A stretch of DNA of 64,000 nt from Isoetes taiwanensis (taxonomy: Eukaryota; Streptophyta; Lycopodiopsida; Isoetales; Isoetaceae): contig JAJEKV010000077.1 of NCBI GenBank assembly GCA_021234155.1, positions 5,659,674 to 5,723,673 of the forward strand, read 5' to 3'. A program made the position numbers and the translations under genes. Under the pieces are notes generated by a model. That model was given only the letters and a program-made list of their open reading frames with translations, had not been told where the DNA came from and did not search any database. Positions 33,541-44,189 of this stretch are shown here, piece after piece (within the stretch, counting starts at the first letter, position 1; every line of letters starts with the position of its first letter).

Positions 33541-36461
33541 GAACCGCACGAAAAGTAGTATCAATTATTCTACCATAGATGTTCATTGGTATATGAACAA
33601 CTTTGCTATGGACATGCACAACACAGCGTAACTAAGCTCCAGATCACTTAAAATGGTTTCAACAAGAAATTCTTAGTATGTGTATATATATATTGGCAGT
33701 GAATGATGCTTAGATTTCAGAACTTACACGTATCAAGTACACTATAAATTTCAGAAAGAAAATTGAAGAAGTAATGTACTCGGTCAAGACATTTACCTTC
33801 TTGGAAAAGAAAAATTGCAACTTTAAACAACTTGGATGCTTTTGGCCTCTGTTTTACTGCAAATGAAGCTTCCCAAATTTCCACTATCTTATAGACCAGC
33901 TGAAAGATTCAACCAATGTGGGGAATAAGCAAATAAATATTACGAAAGCGCTGCCTTAATGTCCTTACACTAAGATATGTTCCAGTGACATCGGTTTACC
34001 ATAATGTCAAGAGAATTGGGATGTATATTTGTCATGGCCGAAGGAGGGGTAATGGATAAATCAGCTGAGATGATAAACCTGATACCTATTCCTTTTCACA
34101 AAACCTGGACAGTGAAGGTCTCAAGAGGTTCTTCTTCATTGCAGCTAGTGCAATATTCATACAGTTGTGGAGGAAGCTTGGTGCACCTCCTGAAGTCTGT
34201 GCATCTATAGTAGCAAAAATCTGGTGCCCTCTTTGTTGTCTGCATTAATAGCAGATAACATAAGAGGTTGCTTGTAAGGCTTATAATTGGCTTAACTAGA
34301 GATCAACGAATTCCTTCCTGCCCCTGATACACAACGAAGATTGAAATTGCCATTAGTAAAATGAACAAGGAAAACGTGCCACAGAGGAAGAATCATAATT
34401 CTAAATGACAGACAGAGCAGCCTATTTTTTGAACACCATTAGTACAAACACGATGAGACTAAAGTATGGTTCTTTTATCATTACATAACGAAAACAAGTT
34501 TAGACTACACATTGAGGACTCCAGCATTTGATGATATGGTTCGTTTATCATTACATAACAAAAACAAATGGTAATGCAGGGAGGGCTGCCCTTTGGATGA
34601 CATTATAAATCCAAGTGGAGGTCAAGTTCGTTTTGCTGGCTGAGGTTTTCCTGCTGCCGAGGTTTTGCTAGTGGGGAGGTTTTGCTGCCGAGGTTTTGAT
34701 GGCCGAGGTTTTGCTCTGACGGTTTTATTGCAAGCGACGTGCTTGGTTGTGGGCGTGATTCATGGGTCGCCTCTCTGCCATCATAGCCAAACATTCCAAT
34801 TTCTGAACTTGTGCATTTTATGCTAAGGCTGGGATTTGAAACCTGTGACGCATGCATGGCAGCTCCACACGATTCGAAGCAGATCTTAGCATTTTTGTAT
34901 TTCAGGCTCTTGTTCCTGCAATCCGATTATTTTCTTGTTGTAAAAACACTGGAGGCAAATCTTCTTCAGTTGACTGCATCAGGACTTCAAACCATGGCTC
35001 CAAAATCATAGGCTGACATGGAAAATGGGGTTTGACCCCATCTTCTTTTTGGGCTGACGGCCAGGGTTAGAGGATAGGGAATATCCTCTGGTATATTCCG
35101 TGGACCAACGGTCCAGGTTAGAGGATAGGGAATATCCTCTGGTATATTCCGTGGACCAACGGTCGAGATGAGACGAGTATATGGATGAGATGAGTATGTG
35201 GATTAGCAAAGTCAAAGTGATTCCACTAACTAGATTGGCCACAAAGGCCAATGGCATCTAGATTTGCTAGTAAAAAGGAGTATTAAACAATGCTACAAAA
35301 TTGTGCGAAAAATCAAAGATGCTCTTCTTACATTTGAAAGAGAGCTTAGAAGAAGGAATGTCTTAGGAGTCACGAGAAATCAAATTAAGGACTTTCTTTA
35401 GTGTGATTTATGTACATAAGTCCCTTGGTGTGTTATGGGAGATGTTTTTCCGGTTTGGAAAAAAAATAAAAATTCAAACAGTTCATGAATAACATGTAAA
35501 ACATTCAATACAGCACAAATGCCATATCACACCAGAACAAAAATTTTCACAAAATGCGACTACCATAATATCATCTCCCAAAGTACGGAATGAAAGAGGC
35601 CCAAAAAATAAACTGCCCAACCTACCTGTCTTCGTTTCAATATCTTCATAAAAGCTTACAACACTACAATGATCTTTCGCATATAAGGTCTTCTGGCTTG
35701 TTCAACCGTGGCTAAGCTCTGGAAGAAACCAAACCTTAAAATAATATAAGCTTCTAGCTACATTTTTTTCTCTATATTTATATGAACTCTCAATGGTTCA
35801 GCACGCACAAAAACCCCCATTTTTAAATAAACATTTTTTCCCTCAACAAAAAACTCGCAAAAAACATTTACCAACGTAATTAGGGACTTATGATATAGGG
35901 AGTTTACATATGTTAAAGTATTCTATACGACTGGTTGTATGAGCTAAAATTATCTACATATCTACATTTTAAATTGCAACTCATGTAGGTCTCATTTTAA
36001 TCCTGAAGTAATTCCACATCAATAATGCAAGCTTTCAAGGAACTTATAACTGAGATCACATATAACCATACTCAGAAACATAGATAGGAATTTAGATTCA
36101 CATTGCAAGCATCAAATCAACGAGTTCTCAATAATCTTATTGTCATCGCATCAATGCACGCCTTTTTTTTCAGTGTACATCTTATTTCATGTTTTAATTT
36201 GACATTTAGGGGTTGTATATCGTAACCCTTGCTATATATGAACTGTATGAGGCCAATGGCTTTTGTTTAAGTGAGTGCGAAGTTGTCCTAAGCAAAATAC
36301 TTCACGTGCTGAACTTGCAATAGTATACTGTATTAGTAAATATAGCTTTCTACTGCAAGGTCTTAGGGATAGTCGCAATATTGTTCAACTTCGTCAGTGC
36401 AGATGTTGTTCACAATGTTAATTTTTAAAAGGCAAACTGAACTTAAAAAGAGAAAGCCAAT
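33541..36461. other. Downstream spacer with small tandem repeats
   Basis: No gene is supported. TATGGTTCTTTTATCATTAC recurs with one change about 84 bp later (34466-34570). GCCGAGGTTTTGCT-like units are repeated about five times at 34637-34715. A 51-bp duplication lies at 35065-35166. Confidence 0.4.
35065..35166 (+). repeat. 51-bp tandem duplication
   Basis: GGTTAGAGGATAGGGAATAT begins at 35065 and again at 35116 and runs through TTCCGTGGACCAACGGTC in both copies. Each unit contains the short palindrome GAGGATAGGGAATATCCTC. Confidence 0.85.
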
Positions 36462-38645
36462 CTACACAATTGAAGTCATGTCCTCAATATTCCATGAAGA
36501 ATCTCTTGGATTCTCCAAGATTCCCATAGATCCACCCCTAAGTTTCTACAAAGATTCTCATAACTTCTATACAAATTCTTCTAGATTCTATAAGATTCCC
36601 TAAAGATTCTACGGATATTCCTCTAGATTCGTTAGCATTCCATAAAGCTACTTTATATTTCTAACATTCCATACATATCCCCTTATACCCCCTGATTCGC
36701 ATTAAGATTTGTATAGATTCCTCAAGATTTATTCAAGAATCTCTAATTTTCTATCCAGGTTCCCTTAGATTCCTCAAGGTCCCTTCAAGGTTCCTCAAAG
36801 TTCTCTAATTTTATATAAAGACTACACAATCGAAGTCATGTCCTCAATATTCCATGAAGAATCTCTTGGATTCTTCAAGATTCCCATAGATCCACCCCTA
36901 AGTTTCTACAAAGATTCTCGTAACTTCTCACTACAAGAGAATGACAGTTAAACGTCAGAAAAATCGTCAAAGGGTCTAAAATAGTTTGTCAAATGCGTAT
37001 TTGACTATTATTATTTGACTAGCAAGCCCGGCGTTTATATCAACGAAAGATCGACTAATAAACCCGACTAATAAGCATCGACGATTTACGACATTTAAAC
37101 TAACGTTTAGCATGACTAATTGGTTGTCTAATAATCGACTAATGAGGTGGCGAGTAGTCGGACGAATCATTCGGCGATTTTTTTGACTAAGAGTCGACTA
37201 GTAACGACTATCTATCTGTCCAAATGTTTGACTAAATATCGACTAATTAGATGACTTACAAGTTGACGAATACAGCGATTAATTTTGTGACTATTATGCT
37301 GACTATCTTCCTATATTCGTCAGAATAATGGTCATGCATAATATCTATTGTAGTTGTTGCTATTCCCTACTTCCTTTATTAATATAATGATGTAATTGAT
37401 ATATTAAGCATCTAGACTTTCTCATTTATCGAATAAGATCTCTATGTAATTGACTCCAAATGTTTTGTAATTTGAGGAGATTTGACGATTATTCTGACGT
37501 TAAACCGTCAGATAAAACTCGTCAGTATATTCGTCAGTAATAAGGGCTTGGGCAGTTGTCTATTTTATAAAGGCTCTCTGACGATTATTCTGACGTTTAA
37601 GCATCATTCTCTTGTAGTGTCTATACAAATTCTTCTAGATTCTATAAGATTCCCTAAAGATTCTATGGATATTCCTCTAGATTCGTTAGCATTCCATAAA
37701 GCTACTTTATATTTCTAACATTCCATACATATCCCCTTATACTCCCTGACTCGCATTAAGATTCCTATAGATTCCTCAAGATTTAGTCAAGAATCTCTAA
37801 TTTTTTATCAAGGTTCCTTTAGATTCCTCAAGGTCCCTTCAAGGTTCCTCGAAATTCTCTAATTTTATATAAATATTCCCTTAGACTTGCTAACGTTCTA
37901 TGAAGATTCCATTGGATTCTTCAAGATTCCTTAAGATTCTCAAAAATCACTCTAGATTCCCTAAGATTCCACAAAGATTTCCATGGATTCCACTAGAATC
38001 TCTAAGATTCCCACAAATTACTCAAGATTCCCCTAGCTTCCTTGAGATTAAAGACTCCTACAAATTATCCAATATTCTACGAGGATTCACATGAATTTCC
38101 CTAAGATTCCCCTAGATCCCCTTAAGATTCCCCTATATCCCCTTAGATTCCCTAAGGTTCCATAAGGGTTCCTGTACCATGAAGAACTTTATGAAGTCGA
38201 CCCTGTAAAACATACCAGTGTAAAAGATTCTACTAGATCCCCTTGGATTTCCCCTTACATTCCCTAAGATTCTACAAAGACTCCTATAGATTCCCCAATA
38301 TTCTACGGGGACACAAATGAACTTCCTAGGATTCCCCTAGATGCTCTTAAGGTTTCCCTATATCCCCTTAGATTCCTTAAGGTTCCATAAGGATTCCTCT
38401 AGATTTTTAAAGGTTTGTTGAAGATTCCTCTAGGTTCTCGAAGATTTTATGTAGATTTTCTTAAGTGCTATGATGATTCCTCTAGATTCTCCAAGGTTCC
38501 ATCAAGATTCCCCTAGATTCTTGAAAATTCTATAAGATTTCCTTAGATCCTATAAAGATTCTCTTAGATTCCCAAAGATTTGCAAAAGTTCTATTGAGAT
38601 TCCCATAGAGTCTCTAGCATTCCCTTGAGATTCCCTAGTAAGTGA
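36462..38645. repeat. GATTCC-rich degenerate repeat field with a 360-bp tandem duplication
   Basis: Over about 2.2 kb (interrupted by the CACTA element) the sequence is built from variants of AAGATTCC, TAGATTCC and CTTAGATTCC at short irregular spacing. Within it, a 360-bp block starting TCTACACAATTGAAGTCATG (36461) is repeated from about 36822. The second copy is split by the CACTA element and ends near 37873. Frames here are only repeat translations, not genes. Confidence 0.8.
36929..37619. mobile_element. Non-autonomous CACTA (En/Spm-type) DNA transposon
   Basis: The element starts CACTACAAGAGAATGA (36929) and ends TCATTCTCTTGTAGTG (37619), with further inverted similarity over about 45 bp (TTAAACGTCAGAA and TCGTCA). 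It is flanked by TCT on both sides (36926-36928 and 37620-37622), the 3-bp target duplication expected for CACTA elements. The 691-bp interior has no transposase frame and is packed with CGACTAAT and GACGATTATTCTGACG motifs, likely transposase-binding subterminal repeats. The adjacent 360-bp repeat copy at about 36560 keeps the same site without the insertion. Confidence 0.93.
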
Positions 38646-38965
38646 TTCAACCCAAGCAATTCATCCAAATAGAGCGCCATATTTTCCAAATAGAGGATTT
38701 AAATTTTGTATTGAATAAGGCCAATCAAGTGTTCTACAAGGGGCAAAGGGAATGCCCTATGCAGCGTTACTGTACAAAAACCAAGATCTTCACTATTTAA
38801 AAAAGAAGATAGTTGTAAATCAGGATTCTCAAGCTTCAGGATTAGAATCTTATGAACTTCTTAAATTGCATTTGTTTTTTCTTATGGACTTCACGTGCTC
38901 TATAAAAGGTGCAAGACACACAACATTAATGGGATTTTACAATTGCAACAAATGAGGTCAATAAA

Positions 38966-39006
38966 GATACATAGATAGATAGATAGGTAGGTAGGTAGGT
39001 AGGTAA
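38966..39006 (+). repeat. GATA/GGTA tetranucleotide microsatellite
   Basis: About four ATAG units pass into about five GTAG units. This is a simple-sequence repeat. Confidence 0.9.
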
Positions 39007-39083
39007 CGTTATAACGTCTACAGAGAGATTAGCTGTAGGTTGGTGTGCTTTGGAGAGGACATACTTCAAATTTAATTGAATGA

Positions 39084-40943
39084 GACCAAACTTACTTACT
39101 AAGCTGGTGAACCTCAAGGCTTTAGAGGGCTCGTTGAATGGTCTCACCACTCTGCCTGGTGATGCTGACAAGCTTACAATTATGCAATATATTGACGATG
39201 CCTTTATGTTTATCATGCTATGATGGTAGCTTTCAGTCCTTTCACGATATTCTTGTGGCTTTTGAGATCATATCTGGAATTGGTCGTAACTCGAACAAAT
39301 GTTCCACTCTCTGGGCTGTAGAAACTGCACCTGATCCTCGAGCCAGTTTGTTAGGTTTCCCGGTGGTGAGGGCTGGAAAAACAATTACACTTCTAGGCCT
39401 TCCCCTTTCCCAATCTGATAGTATCAAGGGACTCTGGGCTCCTCTGTTGAACCGCATTTGGAAGAAAATTGCCTTCTAGTCTACCAAGGGCTTTGCGATA
39501 TCGGGTCACTAGTGTTATCCTTGCAGCCTCTTACATCTACTTCTCTTCTATGTTAGTTGCCCAAAAATTCGTATACGATCAGATCCAGGTCATAATCGAG
39601 AAGTTCATATGGGGATGTATGGCCAAGGTCGGGCCAAGGTTGGATGGACTGAACTTTATAGAGACAAGAAGGAGGGTGGCCTGGGCTTCAAGGAAACCCT
39701 CGCTCAGGCGCAAGGCTTAGCGAGAACGTATCTATGGTATGTGCTGCAAGGAGATTCCTACCCTGGTTTTTGTCAGGTATTGGTTTCAGTTATGTAAACT
39801 CAAAGGGAAGCCTTCCCTTCCAAGAGATGATTTTGGAGCTGCCTTTAGAGATTCTAAGATAGCTCCAGGTACCTCTCCAGTGATGAGAAGAATACTCCAG
39901 TCCTAGGCAAATGTACAACCATTGTGTTCCCAGTCTGACCTGCCTTCTGATGTTGGTAAGATTTATCTTTTTTGGAATATTAAGGTTTGCGGATTAGGAA
40001 ATCTTCCTCTAGCACTGGTACACCCCTAGCTCTTTAGTAAGTGGAGAGTTCACGGGATCTCTAGGATGTGGGGTCTCCCTCTTACAAGGTGGCTAATGTA
40101 TGCCGTGCGCTATGTGGAGATGTTCCTCTTAAAGTAGAGCTCACATTAGGGGTCAATAGGCCAATTGTTATTCAACTCCTTGCAAACTCTTGGAAGTCCA
40201 TGTGTTCCCGAAGAATCCAATTCCTATGATCGGCAGCCCTTCAAGGAAGTCTCTCCTTTAATGCTAATCTCTTCCAAAGGGGTATATCAGCAGATGATCT
40301 ATGCCATTTAAGCTGTCAAGTAAGTGAATCCACTGCACACATCTATTTCTGGCCTAGGATTTTTTATTTTTGGCACTGGACTACTCCTATTCTAGGACTT
40401 GAGATCCAACGACTTAATTGGCCTGATATTTTAGTTTCATCTGAAAACTGTAAAATTACATCCTCATTGGTATCGATAGCCGTCTGGGTGATTTGGAAGC
40501 ACTGGTGTGAGGTCCCTTATGGGGGGTAAAGCGTCTGCATTGACAAAATTACGAGTCTCTGCAATATGGAAGTGACCTTAATGGCTCTAGCCTCTCATAG
40601 AAAGATGCAAAGAAATTATAACAAGGAACTTGATAGAATTGGTAGGCTTGAAGGATTTTATACATACTTCAAATGTAACAGGACGTCTACGCTAAAGGGA
40701 ACCCAAGCTGCAAATGTCGAGTGGAAGTGAACAACCCTAATCCATAGTACCCACTCCTGTGGTGAAGAAGGCGTTCCTCCCAATAGTATCTACGTTTCTA
40801 AAGAAGAAGAGCAAGCTGGGCCACTAGTACACCTTCATATGTCCACTTTGGGTCTCCTTCCATTTGGATCGCATCTCTATCTGGGGGCTTATTGTATTCA
40901 TTTAAATTACTAAATTTTACTCTTACCCTCAAAAAAAAAAAAC
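39084..40943 (+). mobile_element. LINE family 2, 5'-truncated copy H with target-site duplication
   Basis: The insertion starts within the reverse transcriptase (LTIMQYIDDAFMF near 39170-39210, an IDD form of the catalytic box). It continues through AGKTITLLGLPLSQSDSIKG and a zinc-binding RT C-terminal region (LFQRGISADDLCHLSCQVSE, then STAHIYFWPRIFYFWHW near 40260-40385), and ends CTTACCCTC followed by a poly(A) run (40930-40942). TTTAATTGAATGA lies exactly at both flanks (39071-39083 and 40944-40956), a 13-bp target-site duplication. Several frameshifts and stops show decay. It is related to copy I at 44190-47055. Confidence 0.9.
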
Positions 40944-41091
40944 TTTAATTGAATGATGGTTAAAAGTTGTACCAGAATGCAATTGATAGACAAAAAGGAA
41001 GGAAGTGGTAAAAAAAATCACTTTTGCTACAACTACAGGAATGATTGGTAGAAAGGCAAACTGAAACAAAGAACAAAAAAGGCCTCATGGA

Positions 41092-41624
41092 CAGGGATAG
41101 GTTCTGTACGTGCAAAATTATTTTTCTGGACGTATAAAGTCCAAATATACGTATTTTTAGGTTAAAAATGTATTTATCGTATTTTTCCTTTGTCGGCCAG
41201 CAAATTTTTTTTTTTTGCGTTAGCGAAACCTTAGTTTCGCTTATATGAAACAGTTTTCGCGTGAGCGAAGGAAAAAAAAATTAGTTAATTTTCCTGTAAG
41301 CAAAATAGCTGTTTTGATTTTGCATACGCGAAAATAAAAAAAAAAAAAGATTTTTTTTTTTTTTTTTTTTGAATTTTCGCGTAAGCAAAATATCAGTTTC
41401 GCTTACTCAAAAACAGTCACTTATGCAAAATATAATAATAATAATAGTAATAATAATAATTTTTCTTTTAAATTTCGCATAAGCGAAAACCAAATTTCGC
41501 TTACGCGAAGACGCCGGAAAATTTTTTTGCCATATTTTTGACGTATTATACTTCAAATTTGTGCCGTATCATTCGAATAATATGTATTGAGTATAAAACG
41601 TATACACTATTGAACCTATTCCTG
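41092..41624. mobile_element. hAT-like non-autonomous element with GCGAA palindromes
   Basis: The left end CAGGGATAGGTTC (41092) and the right end GAACCTATTCCTG (ending 41624) are inverted repeats with one mismatch. The flanks CTCATGGA (41084-41091) and CTCATGGG (41625-41632) match at seven of eight bases, fitting the 8-bp target duplication of hAT elements. The 533-bp interior has no transposase; between 41205 and 41510 it carries about ten variants of the palindrome TTCGCNTANGCGAA between A and T tracts. The TIR start CAGGG also fits hAT. Confidence 0.72.
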
Positions 41625-41632
41625 CTCATGGG

Positions 41633-41804
41633 CATCTCCTTCCTAACCAAAAAGCATTCATGCTAATACATGGGGTGCCTTGTGTTATTCGCATAAGCCA
41701 TCTGAGTGTAGTCAAAGAGGTTTTTTAATGGTATCCCGTACATATATTACTAAAAAGAATACAAAAATGTTGTAATTTTTTGTAGGAGATACATTGAGGG
41801 GTCT
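41633..41804 (+). repeat. Dispersed repeat block shared with 26571-26746
   Basis: GCATCTCCTTCCTAACCAAA, ATAAGCCATCTGAG and TAGGAGATACA occur in the same order and spacing in both blocks. In both cases the block adjoins family-1-like LINE sequence, so it may be an internal part of that LINE family or an element inserted in it. Confidence 0.7.
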
Positions 41805-43375
41805 GTGTGTAGGAGTTTAGCCTATTTTTTAAATCAGGAGATCACAAGCAGGCACAGAATTACAGGTCGATCTTTATAAGCTCTATTTTCACTAAGATTC
41901 TGGGTAGCTTACTAGAGGCCAGGTTGAGCACTTGGGCAAATATTAACTCTAAACATTCTATTTATCAGGCAGGCTTCAGAAAAGTGCATTGTACACTCGA
42001 CCATGCTCTAGCTCTTACAATAATGATAGAGAAAGCAAAACGTTCAAATTCAGCTCAGTACATGGCTTTCATAGACTTCTCAAAAGCCTTTGATACGGTG
42101 CCTAGGAAAGAGCTAGGTGATAGATTGAACCAGCTAGGTGTCCAAGATGCTATCAAGAATGTTGTAGCTCAACTGTATGCAGAAGTCTTAGTATCTTTGA
42201 CTTGGAAATGCAAGGTAGTTATTCGAACTAATATAGGGGTGAGACAGGGTTGCCTCTTGTCTCCTATGCTGTTTGGGATTTACATTGATGAGATGGATAT
42301 GTGGATTCACTCAAGATCAATTTTTGGCACACAATTGGGCTCTTAAATAGTACAATTGCTACTTTATGCAGATGATATAGTCTTAGTATCAAGTCATTAG
42401 GGATTTTTTGAGATCATAAAAGGGACTTCTAAGAACTGCTGACTAAGCTATATGAGCTACCAATCAGAAAACAGATATGGTAATCGAGTCAGCAAAACAG
42501 TTGTAACTAACTCACTGGATCACATTTTCTAGCATAAGTGTTGATAGGAAAGTCCAAATGAGCTCTTATTTGGTGCAATAGATGGATCTCATTGAGATCT
42601 TTCCAACTTTGGGTGGTTTGCATAACTTTTAGCCCCCGTAGGATAGTAAAAAAACGGTAAAAAACATATTTTTTAGAGTTTTGACAATCATAAGTGGTTA
42701 AAATATGTGCAAAACACCTAAGGTTGGAAAGATCTCAACGAGGTCTATCTACTGCACTAAACGAGAGCTCATTTGGACTTTTCTATCAATAGTTATGCTA
42801 GAAAATGTGATCCGGTGGTTATGACCGGTTTCTTGCTGACTAAATCGGGATCTAATTTCTGATTGGTAGTTCATTTATCTTCATTTGGCTTAGTTGGCAT
42901 GTTTTGAAGGCCCTTTTTTAATCTCAAAAAAACCCTAATGAAAGCTGATGTATTACAGCCACATTTGCATTACCTGGAAGGTTCTTGTGCTCACAAGAAG
43001 ATGAAGGTAAACATATCCAAGACTAAAATTATGATATGTGGGACAAGAGTGCGGCCAAAATTTTTCTATCAAGGCGATGAAATTGAGATTCTAGACAAGT
43101 TCAAATACCTGGGGATAGATTTCACCTCCAATTATAATTGGAAAGCATGCATCAGTAGAAGGGTCACAGGAGGTAAAGCAGCATTGTTTGCTATGCTCAA
43201 CAAATGCTCTCGGGTTTTTTTGGATGATTGGGCAATGAAAAAATTCGTGATAGTGTTGTTTGGGGGCCTGGTACATCTGATGACTAATGAAAAAAAGTAG
43301 AAAGTGTACAGAAGGCTTTTATTTGTGGAGAGTTGGGAATAAGGCCCAAATCACACTACAACCTAAACTGAAAAT
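41805..43375 (+). mobile_element. LINE copy J, reverse transcriptase split by a foldback element
   Basis: The plus strand encodes RT finger and palm sequence: QAGFRKVHCTLDHALALTIM, YMAFIDFSKAFDTVPRKELG (first catalytic Asp), GVRQGCLLSPMLFGIYIDEM, then LLYADDIVLVSS near 42360-42393 with an intact YADD box. The thumb resumes at 42945 (ADVLQPHLHYLEG, HKKMKVNISKTKIMICG, KFKYLGIDFTSNYNWKACIS), after the foldback element. It ends about 43375 near SVQKAFICGELGIRPKSHYN-type sequence. It is close in sequence to family 1 but less decayed over the palm. The 5' and 3' parts of the element are missing. Confidence 0.85.
42394..42941. mobile_element. 548-bp foldback element inserted in LINE J
   Basis: The left arm (42394 to about 42615) and right arm (about 42722 to 42941) are reverse complements at roughly 80%. 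Shared parts include TCATTAGGG at the tip, CTACCAATCAGAAA, GGATCACATTTTCTAGCATA, AAAGTCCAAATGAGCTC and GAGATCTTTCCAAC. A loop of about 105 bp separates them. AAG flanks both ends, a possible 3-bp target duplication. It interrupts the RT between the YADD box and the thumb. Confidence 0.82.
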
Positions 43376-43386
43376 TCCATTTCCCT

Positions 43387-43771
43387 ATTCGTTTTAATTG
43401 TGCCCTTTTCCCTTCTCTTTTCCCTTTTCCCTTTTTCGCCTTTTTTTCCTTTCTTTTCTATTTTCCCATGCCTTTTTTCAGTTCTCTCCACCATTTTTCT
43501 CTTCTTCTTTTTTCCTTCCCTTTTCCTCCTTTTCCTTACGCTTTCCGTCTTCCCTTTTTCTTGATGCCCTTTTTCCCTTCCTTTTCCTCCCTCTCCTTTT
43601 CTTTTCCCTTATTCTATCCCTTTTCCTATGTTGTTTTTCCCTCTCCTCACCCTTTCTCTCTTTCCCTTTTTCCCTTCCCTTTTCTCGTGTCCCTCTTCCC
43701 TTTTCCCTCGTGCTTTTCTACCCTTCATTTTTTTTCCCTTTCATCCTCCCTTGTCCTTTTCTCTTTTCCTT
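43387..43771 (+). repeat. Pyrimidine tract (CCCTTTT-type, ~385 bp)
   Basis: Nearly every base on the plus strand is C or T, built from variants of TTTTCCCTTCC. Open frames in it (Phe/Ser/Pro/Leu only) are by-products of composition. It directly follows the truncated end of LINE J. Confidence 0.92.
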
Positions 43772-44189
43772 AAGAGACCAATCCGCGTACATGTTGATGG
43801 GGACAGCCGTAGTATTTTTATTTTTGATCAAATCTTGTATTTATGGATACAATCTAATGATCTTAGCCATCCGGATTTATGGGGGGTGAAAATCCATTAT
43901 ATACTTACGCTATAACATTCACGGAACTATTAAGACTATTAAACATGTACCTTTTTCGGTCAAATAAGCAAGGGCTAATGTCTTCTTTGGATGGGGCATG
44001 TGTTTTTACTCGGCCTTTTAGCGTCCATACATGCAACCCGACAGGAAAAACGTTTACATGTTGATATTGGCAAGAATAGACATTATTTGTTTTTTGTAAT
44101 TATTTTTTATTTTTGGTAAAACCGACATCATTAATAATTTTGTATTTATGGATTACCGAGTGGCCCGGGGTCGTATAACGTACTGGCAA
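43772..44189. other. Spacer between pyrimidine tract and LINE I
   Basis: No gene is seen. Part of this may be the decayed 5' region of LINE I, whose left border could not be fixed. Confidence 0.35.

Noticed and set aside
43398-43915. Open frames of 95-163 codons in the pyrimidine tract
   Set aside because: They consist almost only of Phe, Ser, Pro and Leu, as any frame in a C/T tract would.
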